From a virus, in IMG/VR virus record IMGVR_UViG_3300030450_001181, positions 1-32,395 of that record: a DNA stretch of 32,395 bases; one strand, written 5' to 3'. Below the pieces are notes generated by a model that searched no databases, was not told where the DNA came from, and saw only the letters and a list, made by a program, of their open reading frames with translations. Positions within the stretch are counted from its first letter, which is position 1; every line of letters begins with the position of its first letter. This document shows, one piece after another, positions 10,601 through 17,470 of the stretch. The translations under genes were made by a program, and so were the position numbers.

Positions 10601-10811
10601 GTGCATCAGGTATTTGAATAGCACCAGGAACATTTAAAGGTTTTGATTCAATATATGTATCTCTAGTACCTGAGATAACAGGAAGTTTGCCAGCTTGTCC
10701 AAGCTTAAATTGTTTTATTGCAGCAGATGTTTCACCACTACCAGGAGTGTATCTAGTGGCTGATCTTCTATCAGAAGTTCCGCCTGATTTTCCGTGTGTG
10801 TAACGTGCCAT
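7647..10811 (-). CDS. Internal virion protein, gp15-like, with C-terminal glucosaminidase-like cell-wall hydrolase
   Basis: A 1054-aa ejected-core protein by position. The first 750 residues are rich in charged helical and coiled-coil-like sequence (for example residues 110-160, with KEEDEETKAL). Residues about 905-1035 resemble a GH73/FlgJ-type endo-beta-N-acetylglucosaminidase: AAAQMGLESSWG with candidate catalytic E925, then NNYWGLQA, and YATDPDY at 1018-1024, a signature of that family. Its likely job is to open the peptidoglycan locally during DNA ejection. In T7 the muralytic domain is in gp16, so here the activity sits in the neighbouring protein. The gene lies 5 nt after the gp16-like gene's ATG side and 3 nt from the gp14-like gene, consistent with one late operon. 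Confidence 0.85.
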   Translation of the reverse strand: MARYTHGKSGGTSDRRSATRYTPGSGETSAAIKQFKLGQAGKLPVISGTRDTYIESKPLNVPGAIQIPDAPKAQSNHENIMALSDAFGDINTKLKIFGSEFWNLQAAMDKAARERAEQRFAEGEKEEDEETKALNKLNDSKRNLNKAKNSLEKAAENDPSSANSWAIFHSMDTRTEREYEVVKAKANGLALVSGFNDHLLEHYRNSFTDENRPRNDVGEIIPLSPLAQPGEVDEISAYATNYFREAIGNTRAYAELTKSGQIQAAIYSARQKVSSEHAVYVDGKAKETWGTDQSNSIRESLDDIEANDLGSGDSFTKNLIKLVTGPASLKLFKEVKTNYLDELVKTVNAVVPDDQYENEIINIENELLNTKTGPGPNDYLWKVYGSKAALKNAFILKLTQSRNQKGNILDAANERRGTQQAGNDWNGLLQQHNDGDWNEKGVQDITITKADGSVIITQKTNLEIMSDNYRSLVSNAQLTMSGAKRKAYITQLTNNYDNYMKGFGHQQQKENYLWILNQNPGDRPIYFKALINDWSANDLINTTQATHLRTLVSEEYKTKKESFNKKNQKIITKIDKAAKGYYDRKGDGNTTTTEEQTLIRNKLEEIDTDLLEIFNDSELDDKQRSEQATNLLNKALKEYQDLASKLDQERLGKKEGGTKQLGSNQPLTISDQGFVNKQSSGGNVDTFVAETPRQIINTLAGGNRGDKTENQQLAKSIAVAPLYATPILMGQLLALEEEDSRRTKEGITGDMDWRLFSRNIGKGRLAGYIKKRNEGREPAGVQGRILSFGFGASKGEVTTPPLQQIYLTETGQIIDRLSNEMTPREFFTQQAKVQGVYGPEMETMFDRLWPSTVKKNNEVSLQDRDEGVLIAGDLQPGILSNQPIVLSQEKDNYQRATTNFTLIYNLAKELGIKYPEIAAAQMGLESSWGLNAAADNNYWGLQATPGELKAGQAQIKSTQEFIKGEEGTYQKPFKDFSSIREALLQYKEEWDQDFMGRKGASNATTREEAVQILKDGGYATDPDYVQKILKILGNFKDIYKREESSTIRGRSDIA

Positions 10812-10814
10812 TAG

Positions 10815-11516
10815 TTATCGAGGTACATAACCTTTTCCATCCCATTTATAGCCAGCTCCCTTGATACTACTAGCCATACTCATACCCGCACTAGCCCCTT
10901 GTAAACCAGCACTTAGCACTGCCATCCCTGTATTAAATTTACGTTTAGGTATGTGAATTGGTTTAGCAGGATCTACATACAATTGCTTGATATAAGGAGT
11001 AAGTCCTGCTTTCCTCTGCGCTTTTCTAACAAGTACACCTTCTTTTTCAAAGCCCTTCTGAGCACCAGTAAACGCAAGATTCCTATCAGAAACGTAATCA
11101 TAATTGCCATACTGATTCTCGACATCAGCTAATAAATATGCAGTATTAATTCCTCCACCTTTTGCTGCAAGAATTTCTCCTGAAGCTGCCCAAGTCTCAA
11201 GTTTTTTCTCTCGTTTTTCTCTAGCAGTTTGTTCTTGTGCTCTTGCAATATCTAAATCAATAATTTTAAATTCTTTTTCTGCTCCTCTATCTGCTAAAAA
11301 TTCATTAGTTGCATTAGTTAAATCTGTCGTTTGTTCTTTTTGATCTTGTACAAATCTATTTGTTTTTGTTTGCAACATATTAACTGCAAACTGTGCATCC
11401 ATATTTAAGTTCTGCGCTTCTATCTCTGCATTACGTGCCTGAGTTGCAGCTCTTTGCTGCATGAACCCAAGTCCAGCAGAGACAACACCAATAATGATTG
11501 AGGCAGGCTCACACAT
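10815..11516 (-). CDS. Internal virion protein, gp14-like
   Basis: A 233-aa protein between the gp13-like and gp15-like genes, the T7 gp14 slot. T7 gp14 is an internal-core protein that ends up in the outer membrane as part of the ejection channel. The N-terminus MCEPASIIIGVVSAGLGFMQ is a hydrophobic, Gly/Ala-rich helix. It is followed by a long Gln/Ala/Asn-rich amphipathic helical region (about residues 25-115). A second Ala/Gly/Met-rich hydrophobic segment occurs near the C-terminus (about 198-220), followed by GYKWDGKGYVPR. This architecture is typical of gp14-like proteins of marine podoviruses. The assignment rests on position, size and composition rather than any catalytic motif. Confidence 0.8.
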   Translation of the reverse strand: MCEPASIIIGVVSAGLGFMQQRAATQARNAEIEAQNLNMDAQFAVNMLQTKTNRFVQDQKEQTTDLTNATNEFLADRGAEKEFKIIDLDIARAQEQTAREKREKKLETWAASGEILAAKGGGINTAYLLADVENQYGNYDYVSDRNLAFTGAQKGFEKEGVLVRKAQRKAGLTPYIKQLYVDPAKPIHIPKRKFNTGMAVLSAGLQGASAGMSMASSIKGAGYKWDGKGYVPR

Positions 11517-11518
11517 CT

Positions 11519-11986
11519 TTAAATTTTGACGAACTCATAAAACATTCGACCTTCTGGTCCCCAGTGTAGGTGTTTTTTGATGAAGGTAAAACCTAGCCAA
11601 TTAATCCATTTTACATGGACTTCATTCCTTGCATCAACCATATTGAACAACAAAGGATATAAAGATTGCATTTCAGCTAGTTTCTCCTTTGATTTACGTA
11701 GGAACCATCTCTTGTCAATAGAGTCATCAACCATTGATTGACATCCTAATAACCAGATGCGGCCTGTGTTTTCCGCTGAAGGAATAACTCCACCCATTGC
11801 CATCAATTCGCCTTTGCGGTTTATGACAGTGAGACAAGGCTTACTCATAAAATAACCATAGAGCAAACTACCTTTTGGACAAGCTCCTGAATGAGCTTTC
11901 ACTTCATCAATATCTTCTGGTCTCATATTCTCTGCAATCATCACAACGTCCTTAAGTACTGAAGGTCGAACAGCAGCACTATTCAT
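11519..11986 (-). CDS. gp13-like internal protein with an acetyltransferase (GNAT)-like fold
   Basis: A 155-aa protein whose ATG overlaps the tail-tube B stop by ATGA, so translation is probably coupled. Its pattern is GNAT-like: RKGELMAMGGVIP (strand-turn-strand), then RIWLLGC, then a helical region, and near the end WINWLGFTFIKKHLHWGPEG followed by FYEF, a GNAT-like C-terminal strand pair. T7 gp13, a 138-aa protein needed for virion morphogenesis, has the same pattern and the same genome slot just before gp14. Enzymatic acetylation has not been established for this family, so the call is structural. No strong acetyl-CoA-binding RxxGxG/A loop was seen. Confidence 0.75.
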   Translation of the reverse strand: MNSAAVRPSVLKDVVMIAENMRPEDIDEVKAHSGACPKGSLLYGYFMSKPCLTVINRKGELMAMGGVIPSAENTGRIWLLGCQSMVDDSIDKRWFLRKSKEKLAEMQSLYPLLFNMVDARNEVHVKWINWLGFTFIKKHLHWGPEGRMFYEFVKI

Positions 11987-14697
11987 ATTCTTCTAGCTCT
12001 TTCTTGTAACCAACCTTCCCATTCAGCTGATTGGAACTTACAAGGCAATGGACTACTACTAACTATTTGAATCGTCGCATCAATATTCCGTGTCATCACT
12101 GGAACCCTGACTGTTTCTTTTGGGATACCAACTTGACCTATTACATTCTGGCCAACTTGAATTCCGTTATAGGGGTAAGTCGAAGTATCTCTGCCAAAGG
12201 GAGTTACTTTTAATTCAAAAGCAGAAGTCTTATCAAAAACAACTGACCATTTCCTTAACTGTAAATAAGGAGAAGCTGATACAGAAATAGAACCACCTTC
12301 ATCTTGTTGTTTTAAATAAGGTGTACTAAATTCATAGGTCATATCATAAGGTTCTCCTATAAAGAAAGCAGAAGTACTAACATCACCATCAACAGTTATA
12401 GTCCCATTGTTAGAAGCATCACCGACTGTCTCTGCTGTAGGGGTAAGGACTTGTCCATGTTTTAATTTTATTAATGCTTTAAATTTATATGTGTTAGTTG
12501 CTGCTTGTTTAGTGAAAGAGACTGCTACATTATCTTGTAATGTTTTGCTGAATAAGTAAGAAGGGAAATCAGTGATTGTAACAGTTGCATTTCCTGTAGT
12601 CTTGCAAGTTGTTGATCCTCCTGTACTTGTAATAACTAATCCTTTTGCATTTACAATTGTGATGACTGCATTAGTTGAAGGTTGAGAAGTTGGGAAGCTA
12701 TTGATATCTGCATAGTTTGTTCCTCCTACTGTCAATGGTCTTCCTACTAATTTAGTAACTCCTGCATTGGCTAATGGATAGGGAAGAGTGATTACTGTTT
12801 GAGCATTTAAACCGCCTGCATTTGTAACACTAAAAGTACAATTGGTTTCTGTTGTTTTCCTATCAAGAAGCACTTCAATCTCTGTTCCTGTATCAACAGT
12901 CTCAGGTCTTAGTGATGCCTTCTCTAAATAAACTCCATCTGCATATTCAACAATAATATAAAGATCACTATCTAAAATTGATGCTGTAAGAATGGACTTA
13001 GCTCCTTTGACTTCCCAGTAAGACCAAGCAGACTGCAATTTAGTTTCATCTGCAAAAAGGAATTTATATATATACAGTCGTGTTGGCTCATCCTTGCTAA
13101 CTAATACAATTGTTTCTTCCGAAACAGATGCTGCTATAGCTACTAAGTTCTTAGGAATATATCTAGGAACTGATGCTGTTACTTCTGCTGAGATAGGAGT
13201 TGAACCTGTTACATCAGGTAGATAGAACTCACGCAGTCCAGTGAAATCTCCTTTGTTAATAGGGAAGAAGACAGTACGACCTACACCTATTGGGTCAATC
13301 AAATCAACTGAATCATATTTTGTCATTGATGTGATCGTTGCAGTCGCAGGTGTAAGTGGAGCACCTAATCCTGAAGCACCTGTATCTAATCTGAATTGAC
13401 CATGAGGACTAAACAAGAGCAAGGTGTTAGCAAATGCCATGCTCGAAGTCAGGAAGTTAATATCAGTACCACCTGTACTTACAAAGATTGGATCACTATC
13501 AATAATTGTTTGTACAGTCTCTCTCCAAAATCTTGTGTAGTCGTCAGCTGCTGATAAGCAGGCATATTCATCAGATAAGAAAACTAATCTATTTCTAAAT
13601 ACGTTTATATTTTTTATCTTCTCTCCAACGAAAGGAGGATTAGGAGCACTGGTTGCATCTCCTGCAATTCTATTTCCCCATGTATGTTTCTGAAAAGTAA
13701 ATGTACCATTGGCATTCCTAATTAAAGTATGAGGCATTGTTGTTGCATCTAACTTGTAAACAATATTGGGTGCGACTGTCTCTCTCCATATTCCTTTACC
13801 GCTAGTTCCTCCATTAGTAGTTTCAAACTTTACATAATAATCATCTGCTTCTGTAGAACTAGACCCGATTATTTTTAATAATTGTCCATTGATTCCTTTC
13901 AGTGGTAATTGCTGTATTGCTTCTACTTCATCTTTAACTCCAACAATAAACATATCAGCAATTGTGTCGCTGACTGCTATCGTGAATGTTCCTCCATCAT
14001 CTTTAACTATCTTGAGTAAGTAATCATCAATAGTTGATGCTGTATATTCTGGGCCTAAAGTACTATCACCATTGATTGCATCTCTCAATCCATCACATAC
14101 AACTTTATTGCTAGGTGCTGTTGAAGATGAACCTTGACCTATAACTGGAGTGGTGTATTCTTTCTTGGTTTCTGCATGGTCACTTGCATTTAATGTTACT
14201 GAGTAGGTTGTATTATATTCAGCTTGTCTAATGAATACAGCTCCAGTATTAGCAGCAAAGGTTGGCGATGTTGCACTGTCCATCGCTACAGTTTTTTCTT
14301 TATTAGTAATAAAAGTATGGTCAGCAATACTTGCTAATCGGAAAGAGTTTGCTGGTTCTGATGTGTTTGCTATATCAAGATATCCTTTTCCATCTGGAAA
14401 GCTGACTGTTTGTTCAACTCCAGTCAAGCTAAATACTTTTAAGTCTCCATCAGTTATATAGATTAAATATTGAACAGCTCCATCACGATCAACAATACTG
14501 CTAAAAGGTCTGGTAGTTCCTGCTGTACCAGTAAACATCCTTGCTTGATGATAGAAAGGAGGCCGCTTTTTTAAACCCTCAACAGAACTAGGAATGCAAT
14601 TGATTACTGTCTCTGCTTGTGACGCAAGTCTTAGTGCAGCTGGTTGTTGGCTAACACCATTAATAAGGTTTGGAATTGACTTGGTTACTAATGGCAT
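11983..14697 (-). CDS. Tail tubular protein B, gp12-like (nozzle)
   Basis: A 904-aa protein, somewhat longer than T7 gp12 (794 aa), that forms the tail nozzle under the gp11 ring. The N-terminus MPLVTKSIPNLINGVSQQPA is the hallmark of the family, followed by LRLASQAETVINCIPSSVEG. The middle has the family's FVGEKIKNINVFRNRLVFLS and sequences like TGGTDINFLTSSMAFANTLL (about residues 400-420). The remainder is beta-rich with Thr/Ser-rich insertions. The start at 14697 lies 2 nt after the gp11 stop, and its own stop overlaps the gp13-like start (ATGA). The extra length is in the Thr/Gly-rich region around residues 600-780, a plausible surface insertion. Confidence 0.93.
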   Translation of the reverse strand: MPLVTKSIPNLINGVSQQPAALRLASQAETVINCIPSSVEGLKKRPPFYHQARMFTGTAGTTRPFSSIVDRDGAVQYLIYITDGDLKVFSLTGVEQTVSFPDGKGYLDIANTSEPANSFRLASIADHTFITNKEKTVAMDSATSPTFAANTGAVFIRQAEYNTTYSVTLNASDHAETKKEYTTPVIGQGSSSTAPSNKVVCDGLRDAINGDSTLGPEYTASTIDDYLLKIVKDDGGTFTIAVSDTIADMFIVGVKDEVEAIQQLPLKGINGQLLKIIGSSSTEADDYYVKFETTNGGTSGKGIWRETVAPNIVYKLDATTMPHTLIRNANGTFTFQKHTWGNRIAGDATSAPNPPFVGEKIKNINVFRNRLVFLSDEYACLSAADDYTRFWRETVQTIIDSDPIFVSTGGTDINFLTSSMAFANTLLLFSPHGQFRLDTGASGLGAPLTPATATITSMTKYDSVDLIDPIGVGRTVFFPINKGDFTGLREFYLPDVTGSTPISAEVTASVPRYIPKNLVAIAASVSEETIVLVSKDEPTRLYIYKFLFADETKLQSAWSYWEVKGAKSILTASILDSDLYIIVEYADGVYLEKASLRPETVDTGTEIEVLLDRKTTETNCTFSVTNAGGLNAQTVITLPYPLANAGVTKLVGRPLTVGGTNYADINSFPTSQPSTNAVITIVNAKGLVITSTGGSTTCKTTGNATVTITDFPSYLFSKTLQDNVAVSFTKQAATNTYKFKALIKLKHGQVLTPTAETVGDASNNGTITVDGDVSTSAFFIGEPYDMTYEFSTPYLKQQDEGGSISVSASPYLQLRKWSVVFDKTSAFELKVTPFGRDTSTYPYNGIQVGQNVIGQVGIPKETVRVPVMTRNIDATIQIVSSSPLPCKFQSAEWEGWLQERARRI

Positions 14698-14699
14698 GG

Positions 14700-15305
14700 C
14701 TATCTAGTAAGAGCACGATGAGGGCTATAAGTGGAGAAATGTCCAGTGTTATTTGTATTGCCTCGAAGCATACTGTGCTCATCTCTTACTGTTTCTTCTT
14801 CTAAGAAATGACTTCTTGCTTCTAACTCAGCAGTTATATTAATCTTTGCATATTCCGCACTACCTACTGTTGCTTCTTGCAATTGTCTGCCAGCTCTTAC
14901 CATGATATATCTTCTGGCATATTCAGGAAGTTCTAACCAATCAAGAATAGTTGTTACGTCTCCTTTTAGATCTTTAGTAAAAGTAGACTTCTGAGTTTTC
15001 CTGTCATACAACTTGCCTTGTCTAATAACAATGTCATAGTCAGGATAAGTATGAGGATTGATATATACACGGGTGGTTGTTACTCCTACTTCAATTTCAT
15101 CTGAAGTATTCCTAATTAAATCCTTTTCATAGTCAGTATTGAATGTCCATCCTTCTGTTTGAATTTCACGCATCGCACTATTCAAAGCATCTTGTGCTTG
15201 CTTTGCAATTCCTACTTGGCCAACTGTACTGTTAACAGGAGCTTCGCCTGTCATCTGAAGCACTTTGTTTATTGCTTCTAGTTCAGTAGTGAGAGTTAAA
15301 ACCAT
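14700..15305 (-). CDS. Tail tubular protein A, gp11-like (adaptor)
   Basis: A 201-aa protein that forms the dodecameric adaptor between portal and nozzle in T7-like phages. The N-terminus reads LTTELEAINKVLQMTGEAPV, characteristic of gp11 homologues. It continues with IQTEGWTFNTDYEKDL and a central YARRYIMVRAGRQLQEATVG helix. The length is close to T7 gp11 (196 aa). It is the first gene after the capsid-distal terminator and is followed almost directly by tail tube B. No strong Shine-Dalgarno sequence is visible before the ATG at 15305. Confidence 0.92.
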   Translation of the reverse strand: MVLTLTTELEAINKVLQMTGEAPVNSTVGQVGIAKQAQDALNSAMREIQTEGWTFNTDYEKDLIRNTSDEIEVGVTTTRVYINPHTYPDYDIVIRQGKLYDRKTQKSTFTKDLKGDVTTILDWLELPEYARRYIMVRAGRQLQEATVGSAEYAKINITAELEARSHFLEEETVRDEHSMLRGNTNNTGHFSTYSPHRALTR

Positions 15306-15321
15306 GACGAATAAGAAAAGA

Positions 15322-15345
15322 GGGGGGCCATGCAGAAGACCCCCC
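15322..15345 (-). terminator. Intrinsic terminator after the major capsid gene
   Basis: On the minus strand GGGGGGTC pairs with GGCCCCCC around an 8-nt loop. This gives an 8-bp stem (six G-C, one U-G, one C-G) followed by CTCTTTTCTTATT. The U-G pair forms only in the minus-strand RNA; the plus strand would have a C-A mismatch, so the stem is oriented for the late operon. It begins about 10 nt after the capsid stop and ends about 16 nt before the gp11 start, the same place as T-phi in T7. It probably makes capsid mRNA more abundant than downstream tail mRNA. Confidence 0.8.
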
Positions 15346-15355
15346 GTTATAGAAG

Positions 15356-16321
15356 TTAGCTAGTAGCCCAGTAGATCTCAACTGCACAGTCAGGACGAAG
15401 AACGCCTGTACCGTGAGCCATAGAACCAACCATGAATGTTCCCTGCCATAAGGCATGAACATCAGATCCAGTTTGTTCCATCTTCAGATCCATTAACTTC
15501 ACAGTACCAACAGCTTGCTTGTTGAAAACAAGGCCGACGCTATCTGTGTAGTTAGCGTGATAGGTGTTGTTCTCACCTGTCACTGCTGAACGGTTTGTAG
15601 TTGGCAGATGGTTGGACTTGAGGATGCTGATGCCAGCTACCTTCAAGACTGTTCCTTCTGCGTATGCTCCAGAACCACCCCAATCTCTGTTGAGAACGTC
15701 AGTTGTTTGAGCCAACTTGTAGTACTCAGTTGGGCCAAGAACAACGTAACGATTATCTTCAGGGACATTGTTAATGTCCATCTTCTCGGCTGCTGTCCAT
15801 AGAGCAGTAACTAGGTTTGCACCTGTTACAGCTGCTTTGGTTGCAGCAACGATCTTGATGCGAGTACCGCCTGGAAGATCAGTGTTGAAGTTAGTACCAG
15901 TTCTTGCAGCTTGTGCAATAGTGGCCGCTACATTCTTGTCAAAAGTGTAAGCTAATGCGTTGCCCATCTCAGTTGAGTACTGAGATCTCACGTCATAGTG
16001 ATTCTTAGCTTCGTCGATGTCAGCGATGAAAACATTAGAGACAAGTTTGTCGTCAATGTTTATAGTCGCTTCGGCGTGCTTGATCGCATTACCTGTTAAC
16101 TGTGTACCAGGTGTGTGATAAGCAGTGGAGCTAAGACCGATGATTGGGAATTGGGCAGACTTACCTGACGCAATAGTTCTTACGTTATGTAAGCTCTCAA
16201 AAATTGTGGCTTTACGAAACGCAGAGAGTACCTCTCCACTGAAAACCTTAAGAAAGAGAGCGTCATAAGAACTACCCGTATTGTTAACCAGGCCCAGCCT
16301 GGATACGGTCATGTTGGCCAT
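15356..16321 (-). CDS. Major capsid protein, gp10-like
   Basis: A 321-aa HK97-fold capsid protein of the T7 family (T7 gp10A is 345 aa). Family features are visible. SYDALFLKVFSGEVLSAFRK and the following helix form the N-arm and first helix. SGKSAQFPIIG and YHTPGTQLTGN form the strands before the spine helix. EATINIDDKLVSNVFIADID and SQYSTEMGNALAYTFDKNVA are next. A C-terminal segment near MAHGTGVLRPDCAVEIYWAT ends the protein. It lies between scaffold and terminator. No frameshift site or extended minor form was identified, although only the sequence immediately around the stop was checked. Confidence 0.95.
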   Translation of the reverse strand: MANMTVSRLGLVNNTGSSYDALFLKVFSGEVLSAFRKATIFESLHNVRTIASGKSAQFPIIGLSSTAYHTPGTQLTGNAIKHAEATINIDDKLVSNVFIADIDEAKNHYDVRSQYSTEMGNALAYTFDKNVAATIAQAARTGTNFNTDLPGGTRIKIVAATKAAVTGANLVTALWTAAEKMDINNVPEDNRYVVLGPTEYYKLAQTTDVLNRDWGGSGAYAEGTVLKVAGISILKSNHLPTTNRSAVTGENNTYHANYTDSVGLVFNKQAVGTVKLMDLKMEQTGSDVHALWQGTFMVGSMAHGTGVLRPDCAVEIYWATS

Positions 16322-16433
16322 AAAGAATACCTAGAAAGAAAGAAGGTTCCTGACCTCAATTCCTTCCACTCTGGGTATCCCTCGCAAGGGGCCGTTGCTT
16401 CTTGAATAGGTCTAGGTAATTAAATAATAGCTC
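16322..16433 (-). promoter_or_regulatory. Capsid gene leader with inverted repeats
   Basis: The 112 nt between scaffold stop and capsid start hold no gene. TACCTAGA (16328-16335) and TCTAGGTA (16411-16418) are a perfect 8-bp inverted repeat near the two ends. Between them is a small hairpin CCCT-CGCA-AGGG (16379-16390). The leader could be a phage-polymerase promoter with a structured 5' end or an RNA-processing site. I could not identify a promoter consensus, and no clear Shine-Dalgarno precedes the capsid ATG. Confidence 0.45.
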
Positions 16434-17237
16434 CTACATGACATTTGATCTAGAAAGCTTCTCTTCTACTTTCGCTCTGTATGCAGGATCTGTTTTGTAT
16501 AGAGGGTCATTCATCGCTGCAATAACTTGTGCAGTTGAGTCGAACTTCGCTCTTGATCCTCTCTTATTAGTTCTGCCACTGACTAGCTTTGGCTCACGAT
16601 TTCCTTCTGATTGATAGCGACTGTGTAGACCAGCAACTGCAAGTTTAACCATGTCATAGTTTGGATTTTTAATTGCCATATCGAAAGCAGATTTCTCACT
16701 ATCTGTTAAGACTCCAGCTGCCCAGTCAATCATTTCTCTATAAGCTGCTTCTCCTCCATACTGATCTTGAATCTCCTTGACTTGTCCTTGTTGTAATTCA
16801 GTGTCTCTTTGTGCGTTGACTTGAACGCCTTGAAGATAAGCCTCAACCATGTCACGGCTGAAACCTGCTTCATTTAAATCCCCGTAATCTTCATCTGTGA
16901 GTTGGCCTGTCTCTTGCCATCTTTCATTCATCCCTTGGTAATCAATACCCGCTTCATCAAACTTGCTACCTATGTAATCACCATAGAGTTCTGTCGCAGT
17001 TTGAGGAGTTTCATTCTCTTCTTGTTCTGGTTCTGATTCAGTGATTCCAGAATCTTCAGTTGTTTCTGTCCCAAGTTTCTTTTGAAGTTCGAGATAACCT
17101 TTCTCTAGCTCCTCTTGAGATTTGTATTTACCAGCAAGCAGCCCAGATTCTTCAGTCGTTTCTGTTGATTCTGTTGTTGGTGCATCAGGTGCTACAGCTG
17201 GTGTTGGTGAGTCTTTGATAGTGAGTGCTTCTGGCAT
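16434..17237 (-). CDS. Capsid assembly (scaffolding) protein, gp9-like
   Basis: A 267-aa, strongly acidic protein immediately before the capsid gene, the T7 gp9 slot. The N-terminal 85 residues are low-complexity Pro/Thr/Glu/Ser with repeated TTE-type runs. A helical middle follows (EEGLNEAGFSRDMVEAYLQG-like, about residues 110-180). The basic C-terminal tail, about residues 220-267, runs through GRTNKRGSRAKFDS and ends KLSRSNVM; scaffolds of this family bind the capsid through a basic C-terminus. The ATG is preceded by AACACCCACC rather than a Shine-Dalgarno, resembling the ACCCACC leader motif of the early genes. Confidence 0.88.
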   Translation of the reverse strand: MPEALTIKDSPTPAVAPDAPTTESTETTEESGLLAGKYKSQEELEKGYLELQKKLGTETTEDSGITESEPEQEENETPQTATELYGDYIGSKFDEAGIDYQGMNERWQETGQLTDEDYGDLNEAGFSRDMVEAYLQGVQVNAQRDTELQQGQVKEIQDQYGGEAAYREMIDWAAGVLTDSEKSAFDMAIKNPNYDMVKLAVAGLHSRYQSEGNREPKLVSGRTNKRGSRAKFDSTAQVIAAMNDPLYKTDPAYRAKVEEKLSRSNVM

Positions 17238-17245
17238 GGTGGGTG

Positions 17246-17470
17246 TTAGCGAATTGTGTAGTGTGAGTCGTTGTCTTGAGTTACTCCTTCAGGGTTGTTC
17301 GGAGTAGTAGCTTTTTTCTTGGCAGGTTTTTCTGCCTTAATAACAATCTCTTCTACTTCAGGATCAGGTTGCTTGACCTCTGGTTGTGGGGCCGCTTGGG
17401 ATTCCTGGGTCGAGGACTGTTTGGGGGAGGCTGTTGGGGAACTCTCCGCCTTCTGTGAATTGGGGGCCAT
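17246..17470 (-). CDS. Small Pro/Glu/Lys-rich protein overlapping the portal 3' end
   Basis: A 74-aa protein of unknown function. It starts inside the portal gene in another frame and overlaps it by 107 nt. The ATG at 17470 has a good Shine-Dalgarno (AGAAGGAGCACCTTATG), which supports it as a real gene. Composition is low complexity: Ser/Gln/Pro-rich N-terminus, an EVEEIVIKAEKPAKKK segment, then a polar tail ending DSHYTIR. It ends 8 nt before the scaffold start. Its position between portal and scaffold suggests a virion-assembly accessory protein, but nothing in the sequence shows this. Confidence 0.7.
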   Translation of the reverse strand: MAPNSQKAESSPTASPKQSSTQESQAAPQPEVKQPDPEVEEIVIKAEKPAKKKATTPNNPEGVTQDNDSHYTIR

